A DNA stretch of 64,000 nucleotides from an uncultured Clostridia bacterium (GCA_947629785.1 CANRFB010000004.1:31424-95423); one strand, 5' to 3'. Counted from the first letter of the stretch, positions 32,017-41,880 are shown. The notes: a model not told the origin generated them from the letters alone. Numbers and translations are program-made.

Positions 32017-34797
32017 TTACGAAAAACGCATACTGTAAACGGACAACATTCCGCCCAGATATAACCGCAAAGGCATAACGCCCCTTACCTTTTCAAGAGG
32101 TATGGTATAAAGACTGAAACCGTCCTTTCTGGGTGACGGAGCAATATCCGCGCTGCCAATAAGCTTTTCTCCCGCGTAAATCTCCAGTTTCTTTCCGCCA
32201 ACGGGCGCGGCGCAGAGAATTTCCGCCGCGGTGTAGTCTTTCATATCCGCGTCTTTATAGACAAGGCTTCCGCCCCAGTCCCCCGAAACGGCGTAATGGT
32301 CGTTCTTGTCATAGCTGAAATCAAGGGTAACGTTGTCCTTGCCGTCATAATTCTTTGCCTTGGTGGTCTGCGACATATCACGGGGCGGAATTTCCTCGCC
32401 CGTAATGTCAATGGTTTTCTCACAGCGGATATCCTCACTGGAAGCGCCTATCATAAATGTATAGCTTCCGCTTTCGGTGCAGTATTTTTCGCGGGTGACG
32501 TCATAGAACGCCAGTTCGTAAAGTCCTATCTTGAATTCCATTTTCATGGCGCCGTTGCCCTCTATATTCTGCCTGTGAAAAGCGCATAGCTGCCTGAGCG
32601 GACGCTTTACCCGCGGGTCGTTCATTCTGAAATATAACTGTACAACTTCCTCGCCGCTGCGGTAAGAAAGATTCTCAACAATTATCTCCGCATAAATATC
32701 ATCCTTATCCTGCCATACATCGAAGCCCGAATATCTGAAATCCGAATAGGAAAGCCCATGCCCGAATGGGAACAGAGGTTTGCCCTTATAATACATATAG
32801 GTCATGTCGTTGGAAATTATATCATAGTCCTTTATGTCGGGAAGTTCATGTACCGAACTGTACCATGTGATCGGGCATCTTGCGGCGGGATTGCTTTTCC
32901 CGCTTAAAGTTTCGGCAATGGCGTAACCCAGTTCGGGACCTGCGTGGGTGGTGTACATTATGGCAGGGAGAAATTTCTCCTCGCCGCCCAGTGCATAGGG
33001 ATAGCTTGAAACTATCAGAAGCACTGTATCGGGATTTGCCATGCGGACGGCTTTTATCAGTTCCCGCTGATGTGCGGGAAGAACTATATCGGGGCGGTCA
33101 TAACATTCCCTTGCCACCTGCATTGGGTGATTTCCCACACAAAGAATAACTATATCCGCTTCTGCCGCAAGCTTTGCGGCGCGTTCCGCTCCTTTTGAAA
33201 GCGTTTCTATCTCAAACTGTTTGTCCGCCGTAAGTGAAGAAGCTTTCTTTACTGCAAGGCGTTCCTCGTCGTTTACATATATATCCATAGCCCAATCGTG
33301 CCAGCTTCTGAAACTGTATTTTCCGTCATAGATCGTGGGCTTGAACCATTCGCGGATAAACCATTCATAAGGTGTCTTGCTTTTTGCCTTGTAAGTTCCG
33401 TCCTCGGTGAGATACAGACCGTTTGATACCGATTTGAAATTTATAGAGCCGAAATCCCAGTCGTGCATTTCAAAACTTTCCGCAGTTCCCGCGCTGTCGG
33501 AAACGGCTTTCACATCGCCGTCACCGTCAACGGAAAGAAACTTCCCGTTCTTGCAGGCTTTCACCGAAACAATATCATAGCCGTTGTCAAACAGTATATT
33601 TTCCGCGCCGTATTCATTTTCCAGACCGTCCTTGATGCTTATGGCATAGCTTGCCCGTCCCGTGTACCAGTCGCGGTAATTTTCGTCCGCAAGAGGACCT
33701 ATAACGGCGATCTTCTTTGCCCTGTACCTGTTTATGGGAAGAATTCCGTTATTTTTCAGCAGGCAGACCTGTTCCTTGGCGGCTTCGCGGTTAATGTCGC
33801 GGCTTTCCTCGCTGTCGACTTCTATTTCCATATCCTTGTACGGGTGTTCCTCGTCAAATTCGCCCAGCTTGAAACGTCCCAGCAGGACGTTTCCCACGGC
33901 TTTGTCAATATCCGCTTCGGTGATGAGTTTTCTGTCAAGAGCGTCCATAGCGGCGGCATAAACCATATCTTCGGGGTCGGTCATGCTGTCCGCGCCGTTT
34001 TTCAGGCAGAGGGCAAGGGCTTCCGCGTGGGTGTTTACATTCTTATGCGCAAGGTGATTCTGGGAAAAATCCCCGCCGTCGGTCACAACAAAATCCAGTC
34101 CCCACTTATCCTTGAGAACATTCTGCAAGTCGGGATTCATTACCGCAGGAACTCCCGAAAGTTCGTTATATGCAGCCATTACCGAACGGGCTTTCCCGTG
34201 GGTTATGGGAAATTCAAAAGCCTTATAATAATATTCATAGAGCGTCCGCGGGTCAACGTTTGCGGAACAGGTACCCCTGTCCTTTTCGTTATTGTCGGCG
34301 CAGAAGTGTTTCAGAGTGGGGATAGTTTTCATATACTTCTCGTCTGTTCCTGCAAGTCCTACCGTGTAAGCGTAAGTCATTCTGCCTGCAAGGTTGGTAT
34401 CTTCGCCATATGCTTCCTCGGTTCTTCCCCAGCGCGGGTCACGTTCCATATCTACGGTAGGACCCCAGAGCATAAGACCGCCGTTTCCTTTTTTCTGATA
34501 GTAATATCTTGCTTCATTTCCTGCGATTTCGCCGAGGCAGTACATCAAATCCATATCAAATGTAGAAGCAAGTCCTATGGGCTGTGGGAACACGGTGGAA
34601 ATTTCCTCGTCTGTTCTTCCCACATAGCCTCTTGCGACTTCCGTGCCCACGTGCCATTCTTCTATTCCGAGTCTCGGAACGGCTTTCATATGTGAGGAAA
34701 GCATATTAGCTTTCTCCTCGATGGTAAGCCGTGAAAGCAGGTCTTTTACACGTTCTTCAGAACTAAGTGAACTGTCGCGGAACGGATAAACATTCAT
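32017..34797 (-). CDS. GH3 beta-glucosidase-like enzyme with beta-trefoil insertion
   Basis: A 926-residue GH3 protein. Domain 1 (~15-330) is the (beta/alpha)8 barrel with KHFCADN and the nucleophile Asp240 in FVVTDGGD; domain 2 (~345-410 and 540-690) is the alpha/beta sandwich with a VILCVGNHPMQVARECYDR region; FN3-like and CBM-like modules follow (~710-926). Between residues ~413 and ~540 the usual PA14-type insertion is replaced by a fascin/ricin-like trefoil (CKNGKFLSVDGDGDVKAVSD; NGLYLTEDG). Such an insert may bind polysaccharide beside the active site. No signal peptide is seen, so it is probably cytoplasmic, hydrolysing imported oligosaccharides. AAAGGAG precedes ATG 34797. It is 84 bases upstream of the GH44 gene and could share its transcript. 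Confidence 0.88.
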   Translation of the reverse strand: MNVYPFRDSSLSSEERVKDLLSRLTIEEKANMLSSHMKAVPRLGIEEWHVGTEVARGYVGRTDEEISTVFPQPIGLASTFDMDLMYCLGEIAGNEARYYYQKKGNGGLMLWGPTVDMERDPRWGRTEEAYGEDTNLAGRMTYAYTVGLAGTDEKYMKTIPTLKHFCADNNEKDRGTCSANVDPRTLYEYYYKAFEFPITHGKARSVMAAYNELSGVPAVMNPDLQNVLKDKWGLDFVVTDGGDFSQNHLAHKNVNTHAEALALCLKNGADSMTDPEDMVYAAAMDALDRKLITEADIDKAVGNVLLGRFKLGEFDEEHPYKDMEIEVDSEESRDINREAAKEQVCLLKNNGILPINRYRAKKIAVIGPLADENYRDWYTGRASYAISIKDGLENEYGAENILFDNGYDIVSVKACKNGKFLSVDGDGDVKAVSDSAGTAESFEMHDWDFGSINFKSVSNGLYLTEDGTYKAKSKTPYEWFIREWFKPTIYDGKYSFRSWHDWAMDIYVNDEERLAVKKASSLTADKQFEIETLSKGAERAAKLAAEADIVILCVGNHPMQVARECYDRPDIVLPAHQRELIKAVRMANPDTVLLIVSSYPYALGGEEKFLPAIMYTTHAGPELGYAIAETLSGKSNPAARCPITWYSSVHELPDIKDYDIISNDMTYMYYKGKPLFPFGHGLSYSDFRYSGFDVWQDKDDIYAEIIVENLSYRSGEEVVQLYFRMNDPRVKRPLRQLCAFHRQNIEGNGAMKMEFKIGLYELAFYDVTREKYCTESGSYTFMIGASSEDIRCEKTIDITGEEIPPRDMSQTTKAKNYDGKDNVTLDFSYDKNDHYAVSGDWGGSLVYKDADMKDYTAAEILCAAPVGGKKLEIYAGEKLIGSADIAPSPRKDGFSLYTIPLEKVRGVMPLRLYLGGMLSVYSMRFS

Positions 34798-34809
34798 AAG
34801 TAAAACTCC

Positions 34810-35095
34810 TTTTTTAATAGATTTAAGAGTTGAGAGTTAAGAGTTTAGAGTTGAGAGTTAAGAGTTAAGATATTGCAGTAACGTCTATATTCTTGGTTTC
34901 AATGCTTTTGTAAAGTTGAAATTTTAGCGTTAAGAGTTTAGAATTTAGATATTTGCAGAACATCATAAATTTGCTTTTATACAAAAACTATGCCTAAGAA
35001 CAGAATATTTTAAAATTTCCGTCAGTATCTCAACTCTTAACTCTCCACTCTTAACTCTTAACACTGAAACTCTTAACTCTCAACTCTCAACTCTT
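34810..35095. repeat. Heptamer repeat clusters (GAGTTAA / TTAACTC), inverted
   Basis: The gene-free stretch 34798-35093 has a cluster of GAGTTAAGAGTTGAGAGTTA-type repeats at 34824-34872 and its complement (AACTCTTAACTCTCAACTCT type) at 35028-35095, so the whole stretch could fold on itself. Similar runs occur at 56312-56375 and, as a short piece, near 45725. This looks like a dispersed non-coding repeat family. Confidence 0.7.
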
Positions 35096-36200
35096 ATAAT
35101 ACGACTTTAGAAGTAAATATATAGACAGTTATAAGAAGTATGACATTTACAAGGGTGAAAACTCCCAGATATTTAAGCGGGCGGGCATGGTCGGTCTCCA
35201 TGTATATTCTCAGGGAAATTATACTTGCAAGGCTTGCAACTATAGTTCCCAGTCCGCCTATGTTTACTCCGAGAACGAGAGCGCGGGCGTTATCGGTGAA
35301 TCCCGAAAGCATTACCGCCGCAGGAACGTTGCTTATCACCTGACTTACCGCCGCGGAAGCAAACAGTTCGCGCCCGTCAAGAAGCTTTGTGATAAACCCG
35401 CGCACGGCGTCAATGTTCTGGATATTCCCCACAAAAATAAAGAAAAACGCAAAGGTCAGCAGAAGCCCGTAATCAACGCCTGCGAAGAGCTTTACGTCCA
35501 TTATCAGAGCCGCCACGCAGACGGAAGCAAACACGACTATCACGTCAAGGACTTTGAAAACAGCCAGCAGGCAGAGCAGGAAAAGCACCGTATACATCAT
35601 AAGATAGCTCCGCTTTCCCGTGATGTGCGCCTGACGGTTCTCCACGCCGAGAGGTTCGTTTTTTATGAACAGGCTGAGTATCAGGATAAGCCCGATATTT
35701 ACCGCCGAAACAGGCAGCACCGCGGAGAAAAATTCCCAAGGCGTCATGTTGTAATGCCCGTAAAGATACAGGTTCTGGGGATTTCCGAAAGGCGTCAGCA
35801 TACTTCCCAGATTTGCCGCGGCGGTCTGGACGGTTATGACGTATATCATCGTATCAGGACGGTGCGCAAAAAGCGCCGCCGTTATGGGAACGAACGCTAT
35901 CAGCGCAACGTCATTCGTGAACAGCATTGACGCGAAAAAGGAAATAAATATCAGCACCGTTCCCGTGCGCCTTGTGTACGCTTTCCCCTTGCCCAGAAGC
36001 TTGCAGGAAACAGCCGAAAGCAGGTTGCTTTCACGGAATCCCGCTATCGCTATCATCAGGCAGAACAGCAGCCCCACGGTATCGGTATTTATATAATTGA
36101 TATAGTTTGTCACGGGTACGAAAAGACAGGACACCAACGCGGCGACTCCCGCTATCACCAGTACAAATTCTTTCTTGAAAAATTCTATAAACGGTTTCAT
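35094..36200 (-). CDS. ArsB/NhaD-superfamily anion permease
   Basis: A ~368-residue integral membrane protein with about ten hydrophobic segments. It matches the SLC13/CitMHS-ArsB ion transporter superfamily: FASMLFTNDVALIAFVPITA and FGNPQNLYLYG are its signature helical hairpins, repeated in the second half as SQVISNVPAAVMLSGF. Substrates in the family include citrate, arsenite, sodium/proton and other anions; this copy is not specific enough to decide. The start is the second ATG (36198-36200), 9 bases after GGGAG. It follows the permease gene at 36217 by 16 bases on the same strand, so they form an operon; an anion or metalloid export role for the pair is inference. Confidence 0.8.
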   Translation of the reverse strand: MKPFIEFFKKEFVLVIAGVAALVSCLFVPVTNYINYINTDTVGLLFCLMIAIAGFRESNLLSAVSCKLLGKGKAYTRRTGTVLIFISFFASMLFTNDVALIAFVPITAALFAHRPDTMIYVITVQTAAANLGSMLTPFGNPQNLYLYGHYNMTPWEFFSAVLPVSAVNIGLILILSLFIKNEPLGVENRQAHITGKRSYLMMYTVLFLLCLLAVFKVLDVIVVFASVCVAALIMDVKLFAGVDYGLLLTFAFFFIFVGNIQNIDAVRGFITKLLDGRELFASAAVSQVISNVPAAVMLSGFTDNARALVLGVNIGGLGTIVASLASIISLRIYMETDHARPLKYLGVFTLVNVILLITVYIFTSKVVL

Positions 36201-36216
36201 TGGCATAAACTCCCGA

Positions 36217-37122
36217 TCACAATATCAAATCAATTACAGTCCCGCAGAGAACGCCCGTAAGGTACACCGTTCCGAGGACGGCAAAATTTTCGCGGATATT
36301 CTTGTTTGCGCGGAAAAGCACAGCAAGCCCCACGCCCGCGCCCGTGCAAAGCCCCGCCACGGCAGAACCCGCTGTTATCATTCCGTCAGCGTACAGTTCG
36401 GTAAGAAGCACCGACGCGGCGCAGTTGGGAACAAGCCCCACTATCCCCGCAAGAACAGGCTGAAAAAGCCCCATTTTCCCAAGAACGCGGGAAACGGCTT
36501 CCTCCCCTGCAAAGGACATTATCAAGCCGAGTATAACGTTTACGATCAATATAAAAACAAAGATATTCAGCGTATGTTTTAATGAGGAATACCATATGCC
36601 GTGATTTCCGCAGCCGCAGCCGCTTTCGGTGCAGATTTCCCCGATAGCGCCGTCATCGGATCTTTTCAGATTCAGAATTTTAATTGTCAGGTCGGCGGCA
36701 AGCCCCGCGCAAAAGGCAATTGCAACTTTTACAAGAATAAGTTTCCATATCATGCCCGACATATCGGGGTGGGCAAGCAGCACGGGAATTGCTTCGTCCG
36801 ATGTGGAAATGAACACCGCAATAAGCGTTCCGAAAGAAATTACCCGCCCTGCGAACAGGTTTGACGCGGCAACGGAAAATCCGCATTGAGGTATACAGCC
36901 TACCACCGCGCCCGTCACTGCGCCGAAAAAGCCGTTGCCCGTCTTTTGGAGAAAATTTACAAGTTTATCCCCCGTGTGGTGTTCGATAAATTCCATAAGC
37001 AGGAAGGCAAGGAACAGGAACGGCAGCATTTTCAGCGAGTCAAGAAGTGCATCAAGAAGCGCGCCGCCTATTCCTTCTGAACGGGCATGGGCGGAGAGAA
37101 TATTTGCAATAGGGAAGTACAT
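36217..37122 (-). CDS. Putative manganese/arsenic efflux-type permease
   Basis: A 301-residue membrane protein made of two related halves. Each half carries a Pro-x-Cys motif in a membrane segment (GCIPQCGFSVAASNLF and GLVPNCAASVLLTELY), characteristic of the family annotated as putative manganese transporter or arsenic efflux protein. Between the halves is a Cys/His-rich cytoplasmic loop (CTESGCGCGNHG) that could bind metal. About ten membrane helices are predicted. AAAGGA lies 8 bases before ATG 37120-37122. It is the first gene of a two-gene operon with the ArsB-like permease. The transported ion is not established. Confidence 0.75.
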   Translation of the reverse strand: MYFPIANILSAHARSEGIGGALLDALLDSLKMLPFLFLAFLLMEFIEHHTGDKLVNFLQKTGNGFFGAVTGAVVGCIPQCGFSVAASNLFAGRVISFGTLIAVFISTSDEAIPVLLAHPDMSGMIWKLILVKVAIAFCAGLAADLTIKILNLKRSDDGAIGEICTESGCGCGNHGIWYSSLKHTLNIFVFILIVNVILGLIMSFAGEEAVSRVLGKMGLFQPVLAGIVGLVPNCAASVLLTELYADGMITAGSAVAGLCTGAGVGLAVLFRANKNIRENFAVLGTVYLTGVLCGTVIDLIL

Positions 37123-37221
37123 TTCGGGTTTCCTTTCAAACAACATATTATAATTAACTAATTATATCACATTTACATATATTTTTCAAGGTTTTTTTAA
37201 ATTTTTTGCCTTAATTGACCC

Positions 37222-37250
37222 TTGCGGAAAATGTCGGGCTATGGTATAAT
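37222..37250 (+). promoter_or_regulatory. Promoter of guaA
   Basis: TTGCGG (37222-37227), 17 bases, TATAAT (37245-37250), 50 bases before the start codon. No purine riboswitch is seen in the short leader. Confidence 0.65.
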
Positions 37251-37299
37251 AAAATGTAATAGTTTTTTAGCGCTTAAAGTTATGGAAAGGAAGATAGAT

Positions 37300-38838
37300 A
37301 TGTCACATCAGCTTGTTATAGTTCTGGATTTCGGCGGGCAGTACAATCAGCTTATAGCGCGGAGAGTCCGCGAGTGCGGCGTTTACTGCGAGGTAAAGTC
37401 ATACAAGACCCCCATTGAGGAACTGAAAAAGATGTCACCCGTGGGCATAATTTTCACGGGAGGACCCAACAGCGTTTACAAAGATGATTCGCCCACATAT
37501 TCAAAGGAAATTTTTGAACTGGGAATACCTATTCTGGGAATTTGCTACGGCTGTCAGCTTATGGCGCATCTTCTGGGCGGAAAGGTAACTTCCGCGGTCA
37601 CAAGCGAATACGGAAAGACCGAGACTTACTATGACAAGACCTGCGCGCTTTTCGGGGCGGAGGATTTACCCGAAAAGGCAATTTCGTGGATGAGTCACAC
37701 CGACTATATAGAAAAGATACCCGACGGGTTCAGAATTACGGCGCATACCGACTGCTGCCCCGCGGCGGCGATGGAATGTCCCGAAAGGAAACTTTATGCC
37801 GTGCAGTTCCATCCGGAAGTAAATCACACCGAACACGGCGCGGGAATGATAGACAGCTTCCTGAAAAACGTCTGCGGCTGCGTCGGCGACTGGACAATGG
37901 AAAAGTACGCGGAAACGGCGATAAAGAATATCCGTGAAAAGGTGGGCGGCGGAAAAGTTCTGCTTGCGCTTTCGGGCGGTGTGGACAGTTCCGTGGCGGC
38001 GGCGCTGCTTTCCAAAGCAGTGGGAGACAAGCTGACCTGCATTTTCGTAGACCACGGGTTCATGCGCAAGAACGAGGGGGACGAGATAGAACAGGCATTT
38101 GCGGGTTGGGGGCTGAATTTTGTACGGGTAAACGCAAAGGAGCAGTTCATGAGCCGAATGCGGGGAGTTTCCGACCCCGAAACCAAGCGCAAGATCATCG
38201 GGGAAGAATTTATCCGCGTTTTCGAGCAGGAAGCAAAAAAGATAGGGAAAGTAGATTTCCTCGTTCAGGGAACTATTTACCCTGACATTATCGAAAGCGG
38301 AACGGGAGACGCGGCGGTGATAAAATCTCACCACAACGTAGGCGGACTTCCCGACCATGTGGATTTCAAGGAAATAATCGAGCCGCTTCGTATGCTTTTC
38401 AAGGACGAAGTCCGCGCTCTGGGACGGGAACTGGGGCTTGCGGAAGTTCTTGTGAACCGTCAGCCGTTCCCGGGACCGGGGCTTGCTATCCGCATAATCG
38501 GGGAGATTACCGATGAAAAACTTGAAATTCTTCAGGACGCGGACTATATTTTCCGTGAAGAAATTGCCAAGGCGGGGCTTGACAAGGACATTCACCAATA
38601 TTTTGCGGTGCTGACAAATATGCGTTCCGTCGGGGTAATGGGCGACGGCAGGACATACGACTACACGCTTGCGCTCCGGGGAGTGGTAACCACGGATTTC
38701 ATGACGGCGGATTTTGCAAAGATCCCATACGAAGTTCTTGAAGTATGCGCGAGCCGCATTGTCAACGAGGTAAGATCCATAAACCGCGTTGTTTATGATG
38801 TTACAACCAAGCCGCCGGCGACTATTGAGTGGGAATAA
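37300..38838 (+). CDS. guaA: GMP synthase (glutamine-hydrolysing)
   Basis: A 512-residue GuaA. The class I glutamine amidotransferase domain (1-~190) has the nucleophile in [15 protein letters not shown] and the His/Glu of QFHPEVNHT; the ATP pyrophosphatase domain follows with [16 protein letters not shown], and the dimerisation domain ends in KPPATIEWE. It makes GMP from XMP, glutamine and ATP. ATG 37300 follows GGAAAGGAAGA. The last three codons plus the next bases (38827-38856) are the left boundary of an integrated island: they are copied at 42786-42815, leaving the protein sequence intact. Confidence 0.97.
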   Translation: MSHQLVIVLDFGGQYNQLIARRVRECGVYCEVKSYKTPIEELKKMSPVGIIFTGGPNSVYKDDSPTYSKEIFELGIPILGICYGCQLMAHLLGGKVTSAVTSEYGKTETYYDKTCALFGAEDLPEKAISWMSHTDYIEKIPDGFRITAHTDCCPAAAMECPERKLYAVQFHPEVNHTEHGAGMIDSFLKNVCGCVGDWTMEKYAETAIKNIREKVGGGKVLLALSGGVDSSVAAALLSKAVGDKLTCIFVDHGFMRKNEGDEIEQAFAGWGLNFVRVNAKEQFMSRMRGVSDPETKRKIIGEEFIRVFEQEAKKIGKVDFLVQGTIYPDIIESGTGDAAVIKSHHNVGGLPDHVDFKEIIEPLRMLFKDEVRALGRELGLAEVLVNRQPFPGPGLAIRIIGEITDEKLEILQDADYIFREEIAKAGLDKDIHQYFAVLTNMRSVGVMGDGRTYDYTLALRGVVTTDFMTADFAKIPYEVLEVCASRIVNEVRSINRVVYDVTTKPPATIEWE

Positions 38839-38856
38839 TTGTTTTCTCCCTGCAAA
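38827..38856 (+). repeat. attL of the guaA island
   Basis: 30-base direct repeat beginning GAGTGGGAATAATTG, overlapping the guaA stop codon; 29 of 30 bases match 42786-42815. Confidence 0.8.
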
Positions 38857-38890
38857 CTGCGGTGATACGCGGGTTGCGGGGAGAATTTTG
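38844..38890 (+). terminator. Terminator of guaA supplied by the island
   Basis: TTCTCCCTGCAA pairs with TTGCGGGGAGAA (12 pairs, one G-T) and is followed by TTTT. Half of the stem is in the att core and half in the island. Confidence 0.75.
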
Positions 38891-38962
38891 AAGTATTGAT
38901 ACCGGGTTGATACTGTACTTGGGATTTTGTCAAGTATATTTATAAATAGGAAGTGATCATCT

Positions 38963-40240
38963 ATGATAAATCATCAAATCGTTTTTGGTGATAGCCGAAA
39001 AATGAGCTTAATACCTGATAAATCGGTTCAGCTTATAGTTACCTCGCCGCCTTATTGGCAGCTTAAAGATTATGGAACGGACGATCAGATAGGATTTAAT
39101 GACAGCTATGAAGATTACATAAACAATCTTAATTTAGTGTGGCAAGAATGCTACCGCGTACTTTCCGACGGCTGCCGTCTGTGTATAAACATAGGCGATC
39201 AGTTTGCCAGATCCGTATACTACGGCAGATATAAAGTTATTCCTATAAGAACAGAAATAATACGTTTTTGTGAAACTTTAGGAATGGACTATATGGGTGC
39301 AATAATCTGGCAAAAAGCTACTACAATGAACACATCAGGCGGCGGAGCGGTTATGGGCAGTTTCCCTTATCCACGAAACGGCATACTAAAAATGGATTAT
39401 GAATTTATACTTCTGTTCAAAAAACTTGGAAAAGCTCCTAAACCGACTATTGAGCAGAAAAAGGCTTCCGAATTATCCAAAGAAGAATGGAATCAATATT
39501 TTTCATCACATTGGAATTTTAACGGCGTAAAGCAATACGGTCATATTGCCATGTTTCCGGAAGAATTGCCAAAGCGTTTGATAAAAATGTTTTCGTTTGT
39601 AGGAGAAACAGTTCTTGACCCGTTTGCCGGAAGCGGAACAACTTCACTTGCTGCAAAACATTTAACAAGAAACTCGATCGGATATGAAATAAACAGTGAT
39701 TTTAAACCCATTATTCAGGAAAAGCTAATGGGTGAACAAATAGATATGTTTGATCCGAACAATAGGGTATGTTTTGCCGAGGATAATGCTCCTAAAGATT
39801 TTTCTTTTGATGTACTTCCGTATATTTTTCATGATCCTCATAAATTGGATAAAAAGATAGATGTAAAAAAACTTCAATTTGGTTCTAAAATTGATAATAC
39901 GGAGACTGTCAGAGAAGATCTGTTGAAAGTAAAAAATGTAATTTCACCTGAAAAAATAGAACTCAGTAACGGATTGATCATAAAATTGATCGGTATAAAA
40001 TCAAAACCCGGGTTTGAAACTGAAGCTGTAAATTTTTTAAAGCAGAAATTTCAAAAAAGAAAAATTTACCTGAAATATGATTCCATAAAGCATGATGAAA
40101 ATAATACTTTACTTTGCTATGTTTATCTTGATAATAAAACATTTGTTAATAATCATTTGATCCGTACAGGATATGTGGACGTTGACAAAACCGCCGATTA
40201 TATGTATAAACCTAAATTCCTTGCTTCGCTTCCTCAGTAA
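38963..40240 (+). CDS. DNA methyltransferase (N4-cytosine type) with C-terminal SNase-like domain
   Basis: A 425-residue protein. The methyltransferase (~1-260) has the catalytic TSPPYW motif, typical of N4-cytosine or N6-adenine enzymes, near the N-terminus and the SAM-binding DPFAGSGTTSLAA motif near residue 220, the beta-class order. Residues ~325-425 look like a staphylococcal-nuclease fold (IIKLIGIKSKPGFETEAVNF, then FQKRKIYLKYDS, LCYVYLDNKTFVNNHLIRTG), an unusual fusion; nuclease residues are not clearly conserved, so it may be a DNA-binding module. It faces the restriction gene across a shared terminator. With a MjaI-like partner the likely site is CTAG, with methylation protecting host DNA. 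Confidence 0.85.
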   Translation: MINHQIVFGDSRKMSLIPDKSVQLIVTSPPYWQLKDYGTDDQIGFNDSYEDYINNLNLVWQECYRVLSDGCRLCINIGDQFARSVYYGRYKVIPIRTEIIRFCETLGMDYMGAIIWQKATTMNTSGGGAVMGSFPYPRNGILKMDYEFILLFKKLGKAPKPTIEQKKASELSKEEWNQYFSSHWNFNGVKQYGHIAMFPEELPKRLIKMFSFVGETVLDPFAGSGTTSLAAKHLTRNSIGYEINSDFKPIIQEKLMGEQIDMFDPNNRVCFAEDNAPKDFSFDVLPYIFHDPHKLDKKIDVKKLQFGSKIDNTETVREDLLKVKNVISPEKIELSNGLIIKLIGIKSKPGFETEAVNFLKQKFQKRKIYLKYDSIKHDENNTLLCYVYLDNKTFVNNHLIRTGYVDVDKTADYMYKPKFLASLPQ

Positions 40241-40241
40241 T

Positions 40242-40279
40242 AAAAATGCGGCTATCCATTTAAGAGCAGCCGCATTTTT
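40242..40279. terminator. Bidirectional terminator between methyltransferase and restriction genes
   Basis: AAAAATGCGGCT (40242-40253) pairs perfectly with AGCCGCATTTTT (40268-40279). Confidence 0.85.
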
Positions 40280-40869
40280 CATTCTTCAACTTCAATTTTT
40301 AAACTTGTTTTCGTTTTTGTATAATAAATCATTTTTACATCAATTGTTTCTGATAGACGTCCCATTGTTTTGTATGTATCGGGCTTTATCGAATACGGAA
40401 CACCGCCTACATAGCCGTCAATTCCAATAGATTCTTCATAGGGAATGGCAAGACGATAAACTGTTTTTTGACGTTCTGCAAGGGAAGCTAAAATTGCTTT
40501 CTGAACATACAAACCGTTAAATGTTTTTGTAATAACAAGGTCTTCTACCCAATGTTTTACCATTTCACGGTCAATAAGTTTTATAGCTTCTTTAAGATTC
40601 TGAACCTGTCCATAAATCTTGTCGGCTGCTTTTTCAAGAGCATCAGGATATTTTTCTTCGTACCAATCCTGCCAATTCTCAATTGTGATTTCTTTTCCGG
40701 AAGCCATAAACTCCGGAAACAATTCGGACATCTGACCGACAACAACAGGGCGAGTTCCTTGTGCATTCTGATTTGCCCAATTGATCAATTGGGAAGTGTA
40801 TTTCGGAAAGCTGAAAGATTCGCTTTCGTTGAGTTCTTTGATATATTCATTTTTTATTGTATATGTCAT
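40279..40869 (-). CDS. MjaI-like type II restriction endonuclease
   Basis: A 196-residue protein resembling the MjaI family (CTAG-cutting type II enzymes): INWANQNAQGTRPVVVGQMS near the start, NWQDWYEEKYPDALEKAADK, KHWVEDLVITKTFNGLYVQK, and SIGIDGYVGGVPYSIKPDTY followed by a KMIYYTKTK strand. The Asp/Glu-x-Lys nuclease core is plausibly in the WVEDLVITKT region. Its start codon overlaps the stop of the controller gene upstream (ATGA, 40866-40869), so it is expressed only after the controller. Convergent with the methyltransferase. Specificity is inferred from family, not from the sequence itself. Confidence 0.65.
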   Translation of the reverse strand: MTYTIKNEYIKELNESESFSFPKYTSQLINWANQNAQGTRPVVVGQMSELFPEFMASGKEITIENWQDWYEEKYPDALEKAADKIYGQVQNLKEAIKLIDREMVKHWVEDLVITKTFNGLYVQKAILASLAERQKTVYRLAIPYEESIGIDGYVGGVPYSIKPDTYKTMGRLSETIDVKMIYYTKTKTSLKIEVEE

Positions 40870-41087
40870 TTTTTATTGTTCTCCTCTAAAAATAGTTTAT
40901 ATGTTTCGATTTTTAGTGCATCAGCAATTTTTTGAATATTTTCAAGAGATATGCTTCTCCGAAAACATTCAATATCACTAATATATGTTCGATGTAATCC
41001 ACATTTTTCGGCAAATTTCTCTTGGGATAGACCAAGCCGAGTTCTATGCTTTTTGACGTTTGTTCCAAACACTTTGATAATATCCAA
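40866..41087 (-). CDS. Controller (C) protein of the restriction-modification system, XRE family
   Basis: A 73-residue HTH_XRE protein: FGTNVKKHRTRLGLSQEKFA, then EKCGLHRTYISDIE and ISLENIQKIADALKIETYKL, the single-domain layout of restriction-modification C proteins. These activate their own and the endonuclease gene after a delay that lets methylation come first. The start is TTG (41085-41087), 6-7 bases after GGTGG; upstream in-frame ATG at 41129 has no site. A TATAAT -10 box lies upstream on the minus strand (about 41118-41123) without a good -35 box, which fits activation by the C protein. Translation is coupled to the endonuclease by a 4-base overlap. Confidence 0.75.
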   Translation of the reverse strand: MDIIKVFGTNVKKHRTRLGLSQEKFAEKCGLHRTYISDIECFRRSISLENIQKIADALKIETYKLFLEENNKK

Positions 41088-41299
41088 AATAATCCACCTG
41101 CTTTTGATATATAAATTAATTATACACAATTTTAGGCTACAAATCTACATACAATAAGTGTCATATTGCTTTGCTTTTTGATATGTTAATGTTTACTTAT
41201 GTATTACCAATATGTGGCACATAGGCAGAAAGAAAGTTTTGGAGAACTTACAAGTGTAGTGTAAGAATTGTAATTTGAATGAGAAAAGCAGAGAAATTT

Positions 41300-41880
41300 G
41301 ACGGATTTTGTTGACAAGAGAATGAAGCGGAAAGTTCCGCTTGCTTTTCGATTTCGGCTGCTTTACTTTGCGCAGTATTGAGGACTTGTTCCGATTTTTC
41401 ATAATTACGATCGGCGCTCTTTTTTATGTTTTTGATCTTTTCGCTTGCAGAGGAAATTTCCTCGATTGCGGCGGCGGTTTCGGCAGCGGCTTTTTGTGTG
41501 GAAACAATATCCGATTCGGAAACTATGACCTTGTCCTTGCCCATGACCTTTGTTACAATGTTTGTGGAAGTTCGGATATTTGTTTCTGCATAACTTTTCA
41601 ACTTTTCGCCGCTGTTCCGAAGCTGAGCAGCGGAGTAGTTTCGTGCATTATATGCCGAGATAACATTTTCTTTTCCATATCTGTCTGTAAGAAATTTGTA
41701 ACATTCACGGAAGAACGTATCATACTCGGACGAAGAAACATTTTCGGGAACAGTTACTATCCAGCTGCACATAACGTTGACATCTGCTCTTTTAAGAACC
41801 TTTATCTCGGATAATCTTTTATGAAGAAATTCAAGCTGCGGCAGCGGCTGATCCTGTTGAGCAAGATTGTAATTCAGAAA
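41300..41880 (-). pseudogene. Broken MobV/Pre-type plasmid relaxase
   Basis: The minus-strand frame reads pieces of a Mob/Pre relaxase: VLKRADVNVMCSWIVTVPEN, then FFRECYKFLTDRYGKENVIS, followed directly by the Ala/Glu/Lys-rich C-terminal coiled coil (ETAAAIEEISSASEKIKNIK). The N-terminus and the His-containing catalytic region that should follow GKENV are missing, so an internal deletion and a 5' deletion have occurred. It is joined in a shifted frame to the truncated integrase next to it. This shows the guaA island was once mobilisable. Confidence 0.7.

Noticed and set aside
33463..34695. 410-codon plus-strand frame opposite the GH3 gene
   Set aside because: Antisense shadow of the GH3 codons with no family resemblance.
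37250..37299. Purine riboswitch before guaA
   Set aside because: The leader is only about 45 bases, too short for the aptamer, and lacks its conserved core.
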